Assembly (NCBI GenBank): GCA_050292235.1
Contig: JBNKLG010000066.1
Coordinates: 1 to 15,916 of the forward strand
DNA: 15,916 nucleotides
Source of the DNA: JBNKLG01 sp050292235
Lineage (GTDB): Bacteria > Pseudomonadota > Gammaproteobacteria > Chromatiales > Chromatiaceae
Direction: 5' to 3'
Position 1 is the stretch's first letter. Each line of letters begins with the position of its first letter. A program made the position numbers and the translations under genes. The notes beneath the pieces were generated by a model. That model ran no database searches, was not told the origin of the DNA, and saw nothing but the letters and a program-made list of their open reading frames with translations. This document shows, one piece after another, positions 7,084-13,846 of the stretch.

Positions 7084-8269
7084 TCTCTTTCTTGAAAATG
7101 CCCAGCTTCGAGCCCCCCTGGCCGGAAAGCGCGTTGCCCTGCTGGCTCATCCCGCCTCGGTCACGGCGAGCTTGGCCCACGCCCTGGATGCGCTGGCGAC
7201 TCTGCCGGACATCAACCTCACTGCTGCTTTTGGCCCCCAACATGGCATCAAAGGCGACAAGCAGGACAATATGGTGGAATCTGCCGATTTCATTGATCCA
7301 GTGCATGGCATTCCCGTTTTCAGCCTCTACGGAGAGGTGCGTCGTCCCTCCCCGGCCATGATGGAGAGCTTCGATGTGCTGCTGGTGGATCTGCAAGACC
7401 TGGGTTGTCGCATCTATACCTTCATCACTACCTTGCGCTATCTGCTGGAAGCGGTGGCCGAACAGGGTAAATCCCTTTGGGTGCTGGACCGCCCCAATCC
7501 AGCAGGTCGTCCGGTGGAAGGTCTGAGCCTTCGCCCCGGCTGGGAGAGCTTTGTCGGCGCAGGTCCCATGCCCATGCGTCACGGTCTGACCCTGGGCGAA
7601 CTGGGCTACTGGTTCATTCATGAACTCAAGCTGGATGTGGATTATCAGGTCATCAAAATGCAGGGCTGGCAGCCGGATGGTGCCCCCGGCTATGGCTGGC
7701 CTTTAGGTGAACGGGATTGGGTCAATCCCAGTCCCAATGCCCCCAACCTTTCCATGGCCCGCTGCTATGCCGGTACCGTGATGCTGGAAGGGGCGAACCT
7801 GTCCGAAGGGCGTGGTACCACCCGACCGCTGGAGCTCTTTGGTGCGCCGGATATTGAAGCGGCCAAGGTCATGGCTACCATGCAGGTATTTGCCCCTCAG
7901 TGGCTGGTGGGTTGTATCCTGCGGGAATGCTGGTTTGAGCCCACCTTCCACAAACACCAGGGCCAACTCTGTTCCGGCCTGCAGATCCAGGTGGAAGGGC
8001 CGCAGTACGACCACCATGCCTTTCGCCCCTGGCGCTTGCAGGCACTGGCGTTCAAAGCCATCCGTCAGCTTTATCCCGATTACGAACTCTGGCGCGATTT
8101 TCCCTACGAGTATGCCTTCGGCAAGCTCCCCATCGATGTCATCAACGGCTCGCCCCTGTTGCGGGAATGGGTGGATGATACTCAGGCTACTCCTACTGAT
8201 CTGGACGCCCTTACCTTACTGGATGAGCAGACCTGGTCAGAGGCGCGGGTGCCTTTTCTTCTGTACTGA
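7067..8269 (+). CDS. namZ: DUF1343 / NamZ-type exo-beta-N-acetylmuramidase (GH171)
   Basis: A 400-aa protein of the DUF1343 (PF07075) family, whose characterised Bacillus member NamZ removes terminal MurNAc from peptidoglycan fragments (glycoside hydrolase family 171). Conserved blocks are visible: FGPQHGIKGD (55-64), SLYGEVRRP (86-94, with the invariant LYGE glutamate at 90), DLQDLGCRIYTF (108-119), LDRPNP (140-145), RHGLTLGEL (171-179), and further on LEGANLSEGRGTTRPLELFGAP. No signal peptide is visible, unlike secreted NamZ enzymes, so it probably acts in the cytoplasm on imported muropeptide sugars (inference). The ATG at 7067 gives the usual MKFGLD start; an in-frame ATG at 7049 adds six residues and cannot be excluded. 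The gene overlaps the DOMON-like gene by 17 bases and converges with the ABC permease gene, leaving only 7 bases between the stops. Confidence 0.88.
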   Translation: MKFGLDLFLENAQLRAPLAGKRVALLAHPASVTASLAHALDALATLPDINLTAAFGPQHGIKGDKQDNMVESADFIDPVHGIPVFSLYGEVRRPSPAMMESFDVLLVDLQDLGCRIYTFITTLRYLLEAVAEQGKSLWVLDRPNPAGRPVEGLSLRPGWESFVGAGPMPMRHGLTLGELGYWFIHELKLDVDYQVIKMQGWQPDGAPGYGWPLGERDWVNPSPNAPNLSMARCYAGTVMLEGANLSEGRGTTRPLELFGAPDIEAAKVMATMQVFAPQWLVGCILRECWFEPTFHKHQGQLCSGLQIQVEGPQYDHHAFRPWRLQALAFKAIRQLYPDYELWRDFPYEYAFGKLPIDVINGSPLLREWVDDTQATPTDLDALTLLDEQTWSEARVPFLLY

Positions 8270-8276
8270 GGATCGA

Positions 8277-9536
8277 TCAAATCCGTATCGACAATCCATC
8301 GCTAAGGGTGCTGCGATAGGCCCGGTAGGCAGGGATCAGTCCGGCGATCAGGCCTGCCAGCAGTATCGCGCCCAATAGCATCAGCTCTCTGGCGCTGAGC
8401 CAGCTCAGGCCGATCTGCAGGCCGAGGCGGGTCTCGATCATGCCCTGGCCCAGCAGGAGCAGGCTGAACATGAGTCCTGTCCCGAAGATGATACCCAGGA
8501 GGCTGAGGCCGAGGGCCTCGCTCAGGATCAGGGCGAAAATTTGCCAGGGCCGGGCGCCGACCGAGCGCAGAATGGCCATTTCGCGCCGCCGTTCGTTGAG
8601 GCCGATGAGCAGGGCGGTGAGCATGCCGAACAGGCCCACTACAACGACGCATACCGAGACAATTAGCAGCGCCTGTTCGCCGATGCCGATGACTCCCCAG
8701 AGTTCTGTCAAGGCTACGCCGGGCAGAATGGCCAGCAGGGGTTCACTGCGATACTCATTGATGGTGCGCTGCATGCGGAAGGTGGCGATTTTGGACTTCA
8801 GACCCACCAGAAAGGCGGTAATGGCCTTGGGGGTCAGGTCCATCTGACGCGCTTTCTCTGCCGAGATGCTCAGGCTGGGGAGTTTAACGCCTTGTTGCCA
8901 ATCCACGTGAATGGCCTCGATGGCCTTCAGGCTGACATGCAGGGTGCGATCGACCGGCGTGCCCGTAGGTGCCAGGATGCCGGAAACCTGAAATGGTTTG
9001 TCATCATGCAGGGTAAAACTGACGTTGCCCGCCCCATGGGCGATGACGATGCGATCCCCCAGCTGATAGTGCAGCGCCCTGGCCACCTCGGCGCCCAGTA
9101 CCACTTCATAGAGGTCCTTGAAGGCCTTGCCCTGGAAGAGGGCGAGAGCCTTTTTGCCTCCATAGCGATAATACTTGAAGTAATCGAGATTGGTGCCCAG
9201 CACCCGATACCCTTTGTGGGAATCGCCGAGGGAGAGAGGGATGGTCCAGGCCACCTGGGGCTTGGCGGCGATCTCTTGGTAGCTTTGCCAGCTGATGTTG
9301 TTGGTGGCGTTGCCGATGCGAAACACGGAATAGAGCAATAGGGGCACTGGGCCAGAACGGGCCCCGACGATGAGATCGGTGCCGGACAGGGTGTTGGTGA
9401 AGCCGGTTTTGGTCTCGGTGCGGATGCGTTCCACCCCCACCAGCAGGGCCACACTGAGGGCGATGGAGAGTATCGTGATAGCGATGCTGAAGCGGCGGTT
9501 GCGCAGGCTTTTCCAGCCAAGTTGGAGGATGGCCAT
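8277..9536 (-). CDS. FtsX/MacB-like ABC transporter permease of the ZrgA cluster
   Basis: A 419-aa inner-membrane protein with the architecture of the MacB/LolC/FtsX superfamily: an N-terminal helix (about 17-36) after MAILQLGWKSLRNRR, a large extracytoplasmic domain (about 40-280), and three C-terminal helices (about 288-315, 335-368, 387-408). The cytoplasmic coupling segment LNERRREMAILRSVGARPWQIF sits between helices 2 and 3, as is typical for this family. It ends in a short basic tail and has no fused ATPase. The start ATG is 1 base after the stop of the ATPase gene, its evident partner. This superfamily does not move solutes through the membrane in a classical channel; members perform mechanotransmission or lipoprotein/periplasmic transfer. 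A role with ZrgA in zinc acquisition is inferred from context. It is the last gene of the cluster. Confidence 0.88.
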   Translation of the reverse strand: MAILQLGWKSLRNRRFSIAITILSIALSVALLVGVERIRTETKTGFTNTLSGTDLIVGARSGPVPLLLYSVFRIGNATNNISWQSYQEIAAKPQVAWTIPLSLGDSHKGYRVLGTNLDYFKYYRYGGKKALALFQGKAFKDLYEVVLGAEVARALHYQLGDRIVIAHGAGNVSFTLHDDKPFQVSGILAPTGTPVDRTLHVSLKAIEAIHVDWQQGVKLPSLSISAEKARQMDLTPKAITAFLVGLKSKIATFRMQRTINEYRSEPLLAILPGVALTELWGVIGIGEQALLIVSVCVVVVGLFGMLTALLIGLNERRREMAILRSVGARPWQIFALILSEALGLSLLGIIFGTGLMFSLLLLGQGMIETRLGLQIGLSWLSARELMLLGAILLAGLIAGLIPAYRAYRSTLSDGLSIRI

Positions 9537-9537
9537 C

Positions 9538-10239
9538 TCAGTCTCTCCCGGCCTGATTCAGTTCAGCCAGATGCAGGCTGCGGTCGAACAAGGGTTCCAG
9601 TCCCGCATCATGACTAACAAAAATGAGGGTGGCCCTGCTATCGCGGCACTCCTCAAAGAGCAGGCGAATGAAGGCCTCACGCCTATCTGCATCCAGGGAG
9701 GAGGTGGGCTCATCGGCGATAAGGATCTCCGGCGATCCCATCAATGCCCTGGCCGCGGCCACCCGCTGCTGCTGGCCAACACTGAGTTGGGTAACGGGCT
9801 GCAGTAGCAGCTCAGCCCGATTCAGGTCGAGGTGCTGGAGCAGGCGTAGGGCCTCCTCTTTTAGGTTGGCCGAGCGTTGCAGGGCCCTTTGGCGTCGCTG
9901 GGCCGAAAAGTGGCAGGGCAGGATGACGTTGTCCACCATGCTCAGATAGGGGATGAGATTGAACTGCTGGAAGATATAGCCGATATGACGGGCGCGGAAC
10001 CGGTCCCGTGCCATGCCACTCAGTGAATCCATGGATTGGCCCAGCACTTCCAGGCTGCCCGAACTGGGTACCGTCATGCCGGCCAGGAGACCAAGCAGGC
10101 TGGTTTTGCCGCTGCCACTGGGGCCTTGGATAAAAACCCGTTCGCCCAGCTGAATCTGAAGCTGGGGCAGCCGCAACACCAGAGGCGCTTTTTCTCGCCA
10201 GCGGAAGCTCAGATTCTGGATGGTGACGGCGTCAGCCAT
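9538..10239 (-). CDS. MacB/LolD-like ABC transporter ATP-binding protein of the ZrgA cluster
   Basis: A 233-aa cytoplasmic ATPase. The Walker A motif GPSGSGKT is at 39-46, the Q-loop QQFNLIP at 91-97, the signature LSVGQQQRVAAARAL at 152-166 (LSVGQ instead of LSGGQ), Walker B ILIADEPTSSLD at 172-183 with catalytic Glu177, and the switch His210 in VSHD. The IFQQFNLIPYLS segment and the DEPTSSLD form place it with MacB/LolD/FtsE-type ATPases that pair with FtsX-like permeases. The ATG at 10239 shares one base with the zrgA stop (TGATG). A TTG one codon upstream at 10242 would also fit but is less likely. The permease gene follows after 1 base. It presumably powers the ZrgA-linked system; substrate and direction are not shown by sequence. 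Confidence 0.92.
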   Translation of the reverse strand: MADAVTIQNLSFRWREKAPLVLRLPQLQIQLGERVFIQGPSGSGKTSLLGLLAGMTVPSSGSLEVLGQSMDSLSGMARDRFRARHIGYIFQQFNLIPYLSMVDNVILPCHFSAQRRQRALQRSANLKEEALRLLQHLDLNRAELLLQPVTQLSVGQQQRVAAARALMGSPEILIADEPTSSLDADRREAFIRLLFEECRDSRATLIFVSHDAGLEPLFDRSLHLAELNQAGRD

Positions 10240-10796
10240 CAAAAACTAAGGGTTGTGTTAGAGGGGCTGAGTTTAGCGCCACTTTGTCCCTTGGGGGTGA
10301 CCATCTGTACCTGGAGCAGATGGGTGGCAGGGAAGGCCTCAAACAGTTTGACCTTTATCTGCTCCAAAGAGTCGGGTTGGTCACAGTGGAATTGATAGTC
10401 GGCTTCGAGGTCGGCGTGGTGATGTTCTTCTTCATCGTGATCTTCGTGTTCACTTAACAGGGAGGTGTCGATATTCGCCAGGGTTTGGTGGCAACCCGCT
10501 TCTGGGGAAAAGAGAAAGAGTTTGTCGCCAGCCTTTAGAGTGGCAATGGCCTGATCCAGGGTGGCGCGTTCCTTATCGTTGCCGGGGGCATGTTCGAACC
10601 CAATGATGTTGGCTGCCGGGCCGTCCAGGGCCAGTACCACCTCATTTCCCTGGATGACCACATCGAGCTGGCCAACCCCATGTTCATGAGCGCCATGCTC
10701 GCGGTGTTCGTGGGCGTCTTCCGCTGCTTGAATGGCGCTATGGGTAAAAAGGCCGAGGGCAATGAAAAGGACAGATGTGAGCATTTTGCCTTGCAT
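10239..10796 (-). CDS. zrgA: ZrgA/DUF2796 family His-rich zinc-associated periplasmic protein
   Basis: A 185-aa precursor with a signal peptide (hydrophobic 5-17, likely cleavage after Ala24 in IQAAED). The mature N-terminus is a metal-binding-like run with His29, 31, 34, 37 and 39 leading into HGVGQLDVVIQGNEV, the hallmark of the DUF2796/ZrgA family. The motif CHQT follows at 102-105, then a second acidic His cluster (His117, 120, 125-127), then FHCD at 136-139. ZrgA was named in Vibrio as part of a zinc-regulated transport locus, zrgABCDE. The ATG at 10796 has a strong site, AAGGAG, six bases upstream; Met5 is an alternative. The gene lies 29 bases downstream of zur and shares its stop with the ATPase start, so it fits a zinc-repressed operon. 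It probably captures periplasmic zinc; that is inference. Confidence 0.85.
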   Translation of the reverse strand: MQGKMLTSVLFIALGLFTHSAIQAAEDAHEHREHGAHEHGVGQLDVVIQGNEVVLALDGPAANIIGFEHAPGNDKERATLDQAIATLKAGDKLFLFSPEAGCHQTLANIDTSLLSEHEDHDEEEHHHADLEADYQFHCDQPDSLEQIKVKLFEAFPATHLLQVQMVTPKGQSGAKLSPSNTTLSF

Positions 10797-10825
10797 GAAT
10801 ATCTCCTTGAAGGTCTGGTTTTGGA

Positions 10826-11272
10826 TTAATTTGATGAGGTGCAGCGGGCACAGGTGCCCAGTAGCTCGATGACGGGTTTTTGGGTACGGAAGCCCCGTTG
10901 TTCCTCTGCTTGGTTGATGCCCTGACTGATGGCACTGTTGTCCAGCTCATCGACCAGACCGCATTGGGTGCAGATAAGGAATTGACTGACATGGGGGTGG
11001 TCGGGATGGTTGCAGCCGATGTAGGCATGCAGGCTCTCCAGTTTGTGGGCAAAACCCTGCTCCAGCAGAAAGTCGAGGGCACGGTAGACCATGGGTGGGG
11101 CGGGTTTGTCGATCTGTTCCCGCATCTGTTCCAGTATTTCGTAGGCTCCCAGGGGTTTGTCTGAGGCCAGCAACAGCGCAAGTACGGCACGACGTTGTGG
11201 CGTGAGGCGAACGCCACGCAATTTGCAGAGCTGTTCGGCACGATTCAATGCGGGGGCGATGGGGCTGTCCAT
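10826..11272 (-). CDS. zur: Zinc uptake regulator Zur (Fur family)
   Basis: A 148-aa Fur-family repressor. The winged-helix N-terminal domain (about 8-80) includes RLTPQRRAVLALLL and the recognition segment PPMVYRALDFLLEQGFAHKLES. The C-terminal dimerisation domain has C87-N-H-P-D-H-P-H with Cys87, His89, His92 and His94 as likely regulatory metal ligands, and two CxxC pairs (Cys101/Cys104 and Cys141/Cys144) forming the structural zinc site. This layout and the context identify Zur rather than Fur or PerR. The ATG at 11272 follows the znuB stop by 1 base with GGGAGA upstream as ribosome site; a longer frame starting at 11389 would run 39 unrelated residues inside znuB and is rejected. Being inside the operon it probably controls, it should be autoregulated. 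Confidence 0.94.
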   Translation of the reverse strand: MDSPIAPALNRAEQLCKLRGVRLTPQRRAVLALLLASDKPLGAYEILEQMREQIDKPAPPMVYRALDFLLEQGFAHKLESLHAYIGCNHPDHPHVSQFLICTQCGLVDELDNSAISQGINQAEEQRGFRTQKPVIELLGTCARCTSSN

Positions 11273-11273
11273 C

Positions 11274-12113
11274 TCAGGTCTCCCGGGTGATTCTGTGTCG
11301 CTTACGGGCGTGAGAGAGTAGCGACGAAAGGATATAAAGGGCGCCAGCAACCAGCACGATAACCGGCCCTGAAGGCAGGTCAGGGCCATAGGAGAACCCC
11401 AGCCCCAATAGACAGACCAGACTGCCGATCAGTGTTGCCAGCAGCATCATGCGCCCCAGGGACTGAACGTAATGGCCGGCAATGGCGGCGGGTAGGGTGA
11501 GCAGGGCCAGTACCAGGATGAGGCCGACGACCCGGATCAACAAGACCACGGTGACGGCGACCATCACCAGCAAAAGCAGATAGAAGAAGATGACCGGGAT
11601 GCCACGCAGGTGGGCAAACTCCTCATCGAAGACCACCGCCAGAAATTGCTGATGATAAGCACCGACCAGGGCCAGCAGGATGAGATCGAGCCAGCCCATG
11701 AACCAGAGATTCTCATCCGGCACCAGCAGGATATTGCCAAACAGGTAGCTCATAAGGTCAGCCTGATAGCCCGGGGTTCTGGCGATGAAGAGCACCCCAA
11801 TGGCCATGCCCACGGCCCAGAGGGCACCAATGAGGGTATCCTCTCGGGTCTGCCAGATCAGGCGAATTCCGCCGATGAGCAGAGCAGCGATAACCGCTGC
11901 GATCAGAGCGCCATTCATGGGGTCGAAGCCAAAATAGACTGCGGCGCCCATGCCGCCCAATACCGAGTGGGCGATGCCGCCAGCGATGAAGGTGAGGCGT
12001 TTGACCACCACATAAGTGCCGATGACACCACAACCGACGCTGGCCAGCAGTCCGGCCATCAGAGCCGACTGTAAGAAACCATAGGTGGTGAGGGCGGCGA
12101 AGAATTCAGTCAT
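11274..12113 (-). CDS. znuB: Zinc ABC transporter permease ZnuB
   Basis: A 279-aa integral membrane protein of the ABC-3 (metal permease) family, with eight or nine hydrophobic helices spread over the whole length. Family motifs include LLASVGCGVIGTYVVVKRLTFIAGGIAHSVLGGMGAA near residues 22-58, with the conserved GGIAHS segment, and the EEFAHLRGIP loop about two thirds along that contacts the ATPase. The final helices end in a basic cytoplasmic tail. It forms the zinc channel with ZnuC and receives zinc from ZnuA. The ATG at 12113 overlaps the znuC stop (ATGA), and the stop lies 1 base before the zur start. Alone the family does not separate zinc from manganese; the neighbouring Zur and His-rich ZnuA favour zinc. 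Confidence 0.94.
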   Translation of the reverse strand: MTEFFAALTTYGFLQSALMAGLLASVGCGVIGTYVVVKRLTFIAGGIAHSVLGGMGAAVYFGFDPMNGALIAAVIAALLIGGIRLIWQTREDTLIGALWAVGMAIGVLFIARTPGYQADLMSYLFGNILLVPDENLWFMGWLDLILLALVGAYHQQFLAVVFDEEFAHLRGIPVIFFYLLLLVMVAVTVVLLIRVVGLILVLALLTLPAAIAGHYVQSLGRMMLLATLIGSLVCLLGLGFSYGPDLPSGPVIVLVAGALYILSSLLSHARKRHRITRET

Positions 12114-12859
12114 CGTCCGTGCCCGTGCGTCACCATGCGTATCGGTTCACCATAGAGATCCTGGATGATCTGGCCGTTGATGGCATCGGTCTGGTGACAG
12201 ACTAGGGAGCGGTTGATGCAGGCTACACGGCTGACATAGGCGGAGATAAAGGCGATATCGTGGGAGACCACCAGGATGGTCAGGCGTTGGTTGAGCTGTT
12301 GCAAGAGGTCGAAGATCTCTCCCTCCATGCGCTGATCGATGTTGGCGGTGGGTTCGTCCAGAATCAGGATCTCTGGCTGACTGACCAGGGCCCTGGCCAA
12401 AAGGATGCGTTGCATCTGGCCGCCAGAAAGGCTGTTGATCTGGCGTCTGGAGAGATCGCTGGCTTCTACCTCGCGCAGGGCTGCGCTCACTGCTTGGCGG
12501 TCTGTGGCGCTATAGCGGGACGGTAGCAGCCAATGACGCCGATTACCACCCAGGCGGCCCATGGCAACGACCTGTTCGACGCTGATGGGGAAATCACGAT
12601 TGAAGCTCGGATACTGAGGGACGTAGCCGATGCGGTGGCTGGCCTCGATGGGGCTGCGGCCCAACACGCGAATTTGGCCGCTTTTGGGTGGCAGTAGGCC
12701 AAGAATCAGCTTAAGCAAAGTGCTTTTGCCTCCGGCATTGGGGCCGACGATCCCGAGAAACTCGCCTTCCGCCACTGACAGTTGGATATTCTCCAACACC
12801 GGTGGTTCGCCATAGGCAAAGCTGATCTCCTTGATCTCAATGACTGGTGGTGCGGTCAC
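12110..12859 (-). CDS. znuC: Zinc ABC transporter ATP-binding protein ZnuC
   Basis: A 249-aa ATPase. Walker A GPNAGGKST is at 39-47, PQYPSFNRDFPISVEQVV at 81-98 holds the Q-loop and the helical-domain start typical of metal-type ABC proteins, the signature LSGGQMQR is at 144-151, Walker B ILILDEPTANID at 164-175, and the switch His200 is in VSHD. The C-terminus ends THGHGR, a small extra His motif of unknown relevance. It drives zinc import through ZnuB. The GTG start at 12859 overlaps the znuA stop (GTGA), and the stop overlaps znuB by ATGA. The order znuA-znuC-znuB on one strand differs from E. coli, where znuA is divergent from znuCB. Confidence 0.94.
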   Translation of the reverse strand: MTAPPVIEIKEISFAYGEPPVLENIQLSVAEGEFLGIVGPNAGGKSTLLKLILGLLPPKSGQIRVLGRSPIEASHRIGYVPQYPSFNRDFPISVEQVVAMGRLGGNRRHWLLPSRYSATDRQAVSAALREVEASDLSRRQINSLSGGQMQRILLARALVSQPEILILDEPTANIDQRMEGEIFDLLQQLNQRLTILVVSHDIAFISAYVSRVACINRSLVCHQTDAINGQIIQDLYGEPIRMVTHGHGR

Positions 12860-13743
12860 TGGGGGGCTTCTCCCACCAGGGCATCAGCGACGCGTCGGAG
12901 ATTGGCGGCATAGTCCATAGCCAGCGGGTTGAGGGCTACTACCTGACCCTGGATGGTCTGGGCTACCTTGGCCGCAGCCTGGCGACTGAACTGGGGCTGG
13001 ACGAAAATAGTGTGGATATCCAGTGCCCTGGCCTGATCGATCAGGGCCGCCAGCCCCTTGGGGCCAGGGGATTTGCCCTCATACTCGATGGCAACCTGGT
13101 GCAGGCCATAGGCCTGGGCGAAATAGCCCCAAGCCGGATGGAAGACCAGGAAGCTGTGGCCCTTAACTGGCGCCAGGCGTTGTCGGAGTTCCTCGTCCAG
13201 ACTGCTCAATTCTGCTTTGAAGGTCGCATAGCGATCGGCATACTCCTGGGCATGGGCGGGATCAAGCAGCGCCAACCTTTTCTGGATCGCTTTCGAGATA
13301 CGGATCACCAGTCGGGGATCGGTCCAGACATGGGGGTCCAGCTCTTTTTTGTGTGGATTTTCTGAGGTTGAATGCTGCTCGTGCTCGTGCTCGTGTGCAA
13401 CCATGATCAGACGGCTGATGCCCACATTGGGATCGAGGATAGGCAATTTCGGGTACATGGCCTGGATTTTCGGTACCCAGGCGGCTTCAAAGTCAGCGCC
13501 ACTGAGTACGTAAAGCTGGGCCTGACTCAGATCGGCAATCTGGCGTGGTGACGGCTCATAGCTGTGTGGGTTCTGGCCGAGCCCGACCATGACCCTCACC
13601 TGCACGTGGTTACCACCAACCTTCTCCACAAAGGTTTTTTGGGGTGGTACACCAACGAATACCATCAGCGGCTCTGCCCAAAGTGAAAGGGGTAGAAGGG
13701 TTAGGACGGCGAGCAAAAGGCGTTTGATCAGATTAAGGGTCAT
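12856..13743 (-). CDS. znuA: Zinc ABC transporter periplasmic binding protein ZnuA
   Basis: A 295-aa cluster A-I/TroA-like solute-binding protein. The signal peptide covers residues 1-23 (basic LIKR, Leu-rich core, LWA end). Likely zinc ligands are His60 in NPHSYEPSP, His138 in DPHVWTDP and His202 in FHPAWGYF, with an acidic residue near 277. A His/Glu-rich loop (His117, 119, 121, 124, 131) precedes the second ligand, the mark of zinc-specific ZnuA proteins as opposed to manganese-binding relatives. The ATG at 13743 begins directly before the signal peptide; an in-frame TTG at 13764 would add seven residues and abut the Zur-box-like dyad, so ATG is preferred. No strong ribosome site is seen. 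It leads the seven-gene cluster, downstream of the candidate Zur-controlled promoter. Confidence 0.95.
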   Translation of the reverse strand: MTLNLIKRLLLAVLTLLPLSLWAEPLMVFVGVPPQKTFVEKVGGNHVQVRVMVGLGQNPHSYEPSPRQIADLSQAQLYVLSGADFEAAWVPKIQAMYPKLPILDPNVGISRLIMVAHEHEHEQHSTSENPHKKELDPHVWTDPRLVIRISKAIQKRLALLDPAHAQEYADRYATFKAELSSLDEELRQRLAPVKGHSFLVFHPAWGYFAQAYGLHQVAIEYEGKSPGPKGLAALIDQARALDIHTIFVQPQFSRQAAAKVAQTIQGQVVALNPLAMDYAANLRRVADALVGEAPQ

Positions 13744-13766
13744 GGGGCTGGCCGAAGTGAACAAAG

Positions 13767-13785
13767 GATAATGTTATATTATTTC
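13767..13785 (-). promoter_or_regulatory. Candidate Zur box upstream of znuA
   Basis: The AT-rich imperfect dyad ATAAT-N5-ATTAT at 13768-13782 lies in a 19-base segment read on the plus strand as GATAATGTTATATTATTTC. The core AATGTTATA and the following TTCACTT resemble the znu operator known from enterobacteria. It sits about 24 bases before the znuA ATG and covers the best -10 candidate, the position expected for repression. The regulator is encoded in the same cluster. Recognition is by resemblance, not by a scored matrix. Confidence 0.75.
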
Positions 13786-13804
13786 ACTTTGAGCCAACAG
13801 CCAA
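13776..13804 (-). promoter_or_regulatory. Candidate sigma70 promoter for the znu-zur-zrg cluster
   Basis: On the minus strand TTGGCT (13799-13804) is followed by a 17-base spacer and TAATAT (13776-13781), a fair -35/-10 pair that places transcription start near 13769 and a leader of about 25 bases. The -10 lies inside the Zur-box-like dyad. A second TTGGCT at 13792-13797 has poorer spacing. Confidence 0.5.
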
Positions 13805-13846
13805 TGGGGATAGCGAGGTGATTGCCCGCAGGAGCGGGCTCCCCAT
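13803..13846 (-). terminator. Nested inverted repeat after metG, possible terminator or REP-like hairpin
   Basis: Directly after the metG stop, an inner perfect stem (GCCCGC at 13824-13829 with GCGGGC at 13834-13839, 4-base loop) lies within an outer pair (ATGGGG at 13804-13809 with CCCCAT at 13841-13846, plus-strand reading). No T-run follows on the minus strand, so it is not a textbook intrinsic terminator. It separates metG from the zinc promoter, whose -35 touches its left arm. The GC-rich inner stem recalls REP-type palindromes, but only one copy is in this window. Confidence 0.5.

Noticed and set aside
11273..11389. Longer zur start (39 extra residues)
   Set aside because: This stretch lies in the coding end of znuB and has no Fur-family character; the ATG at 11272 has a ribosome site and the usual length.
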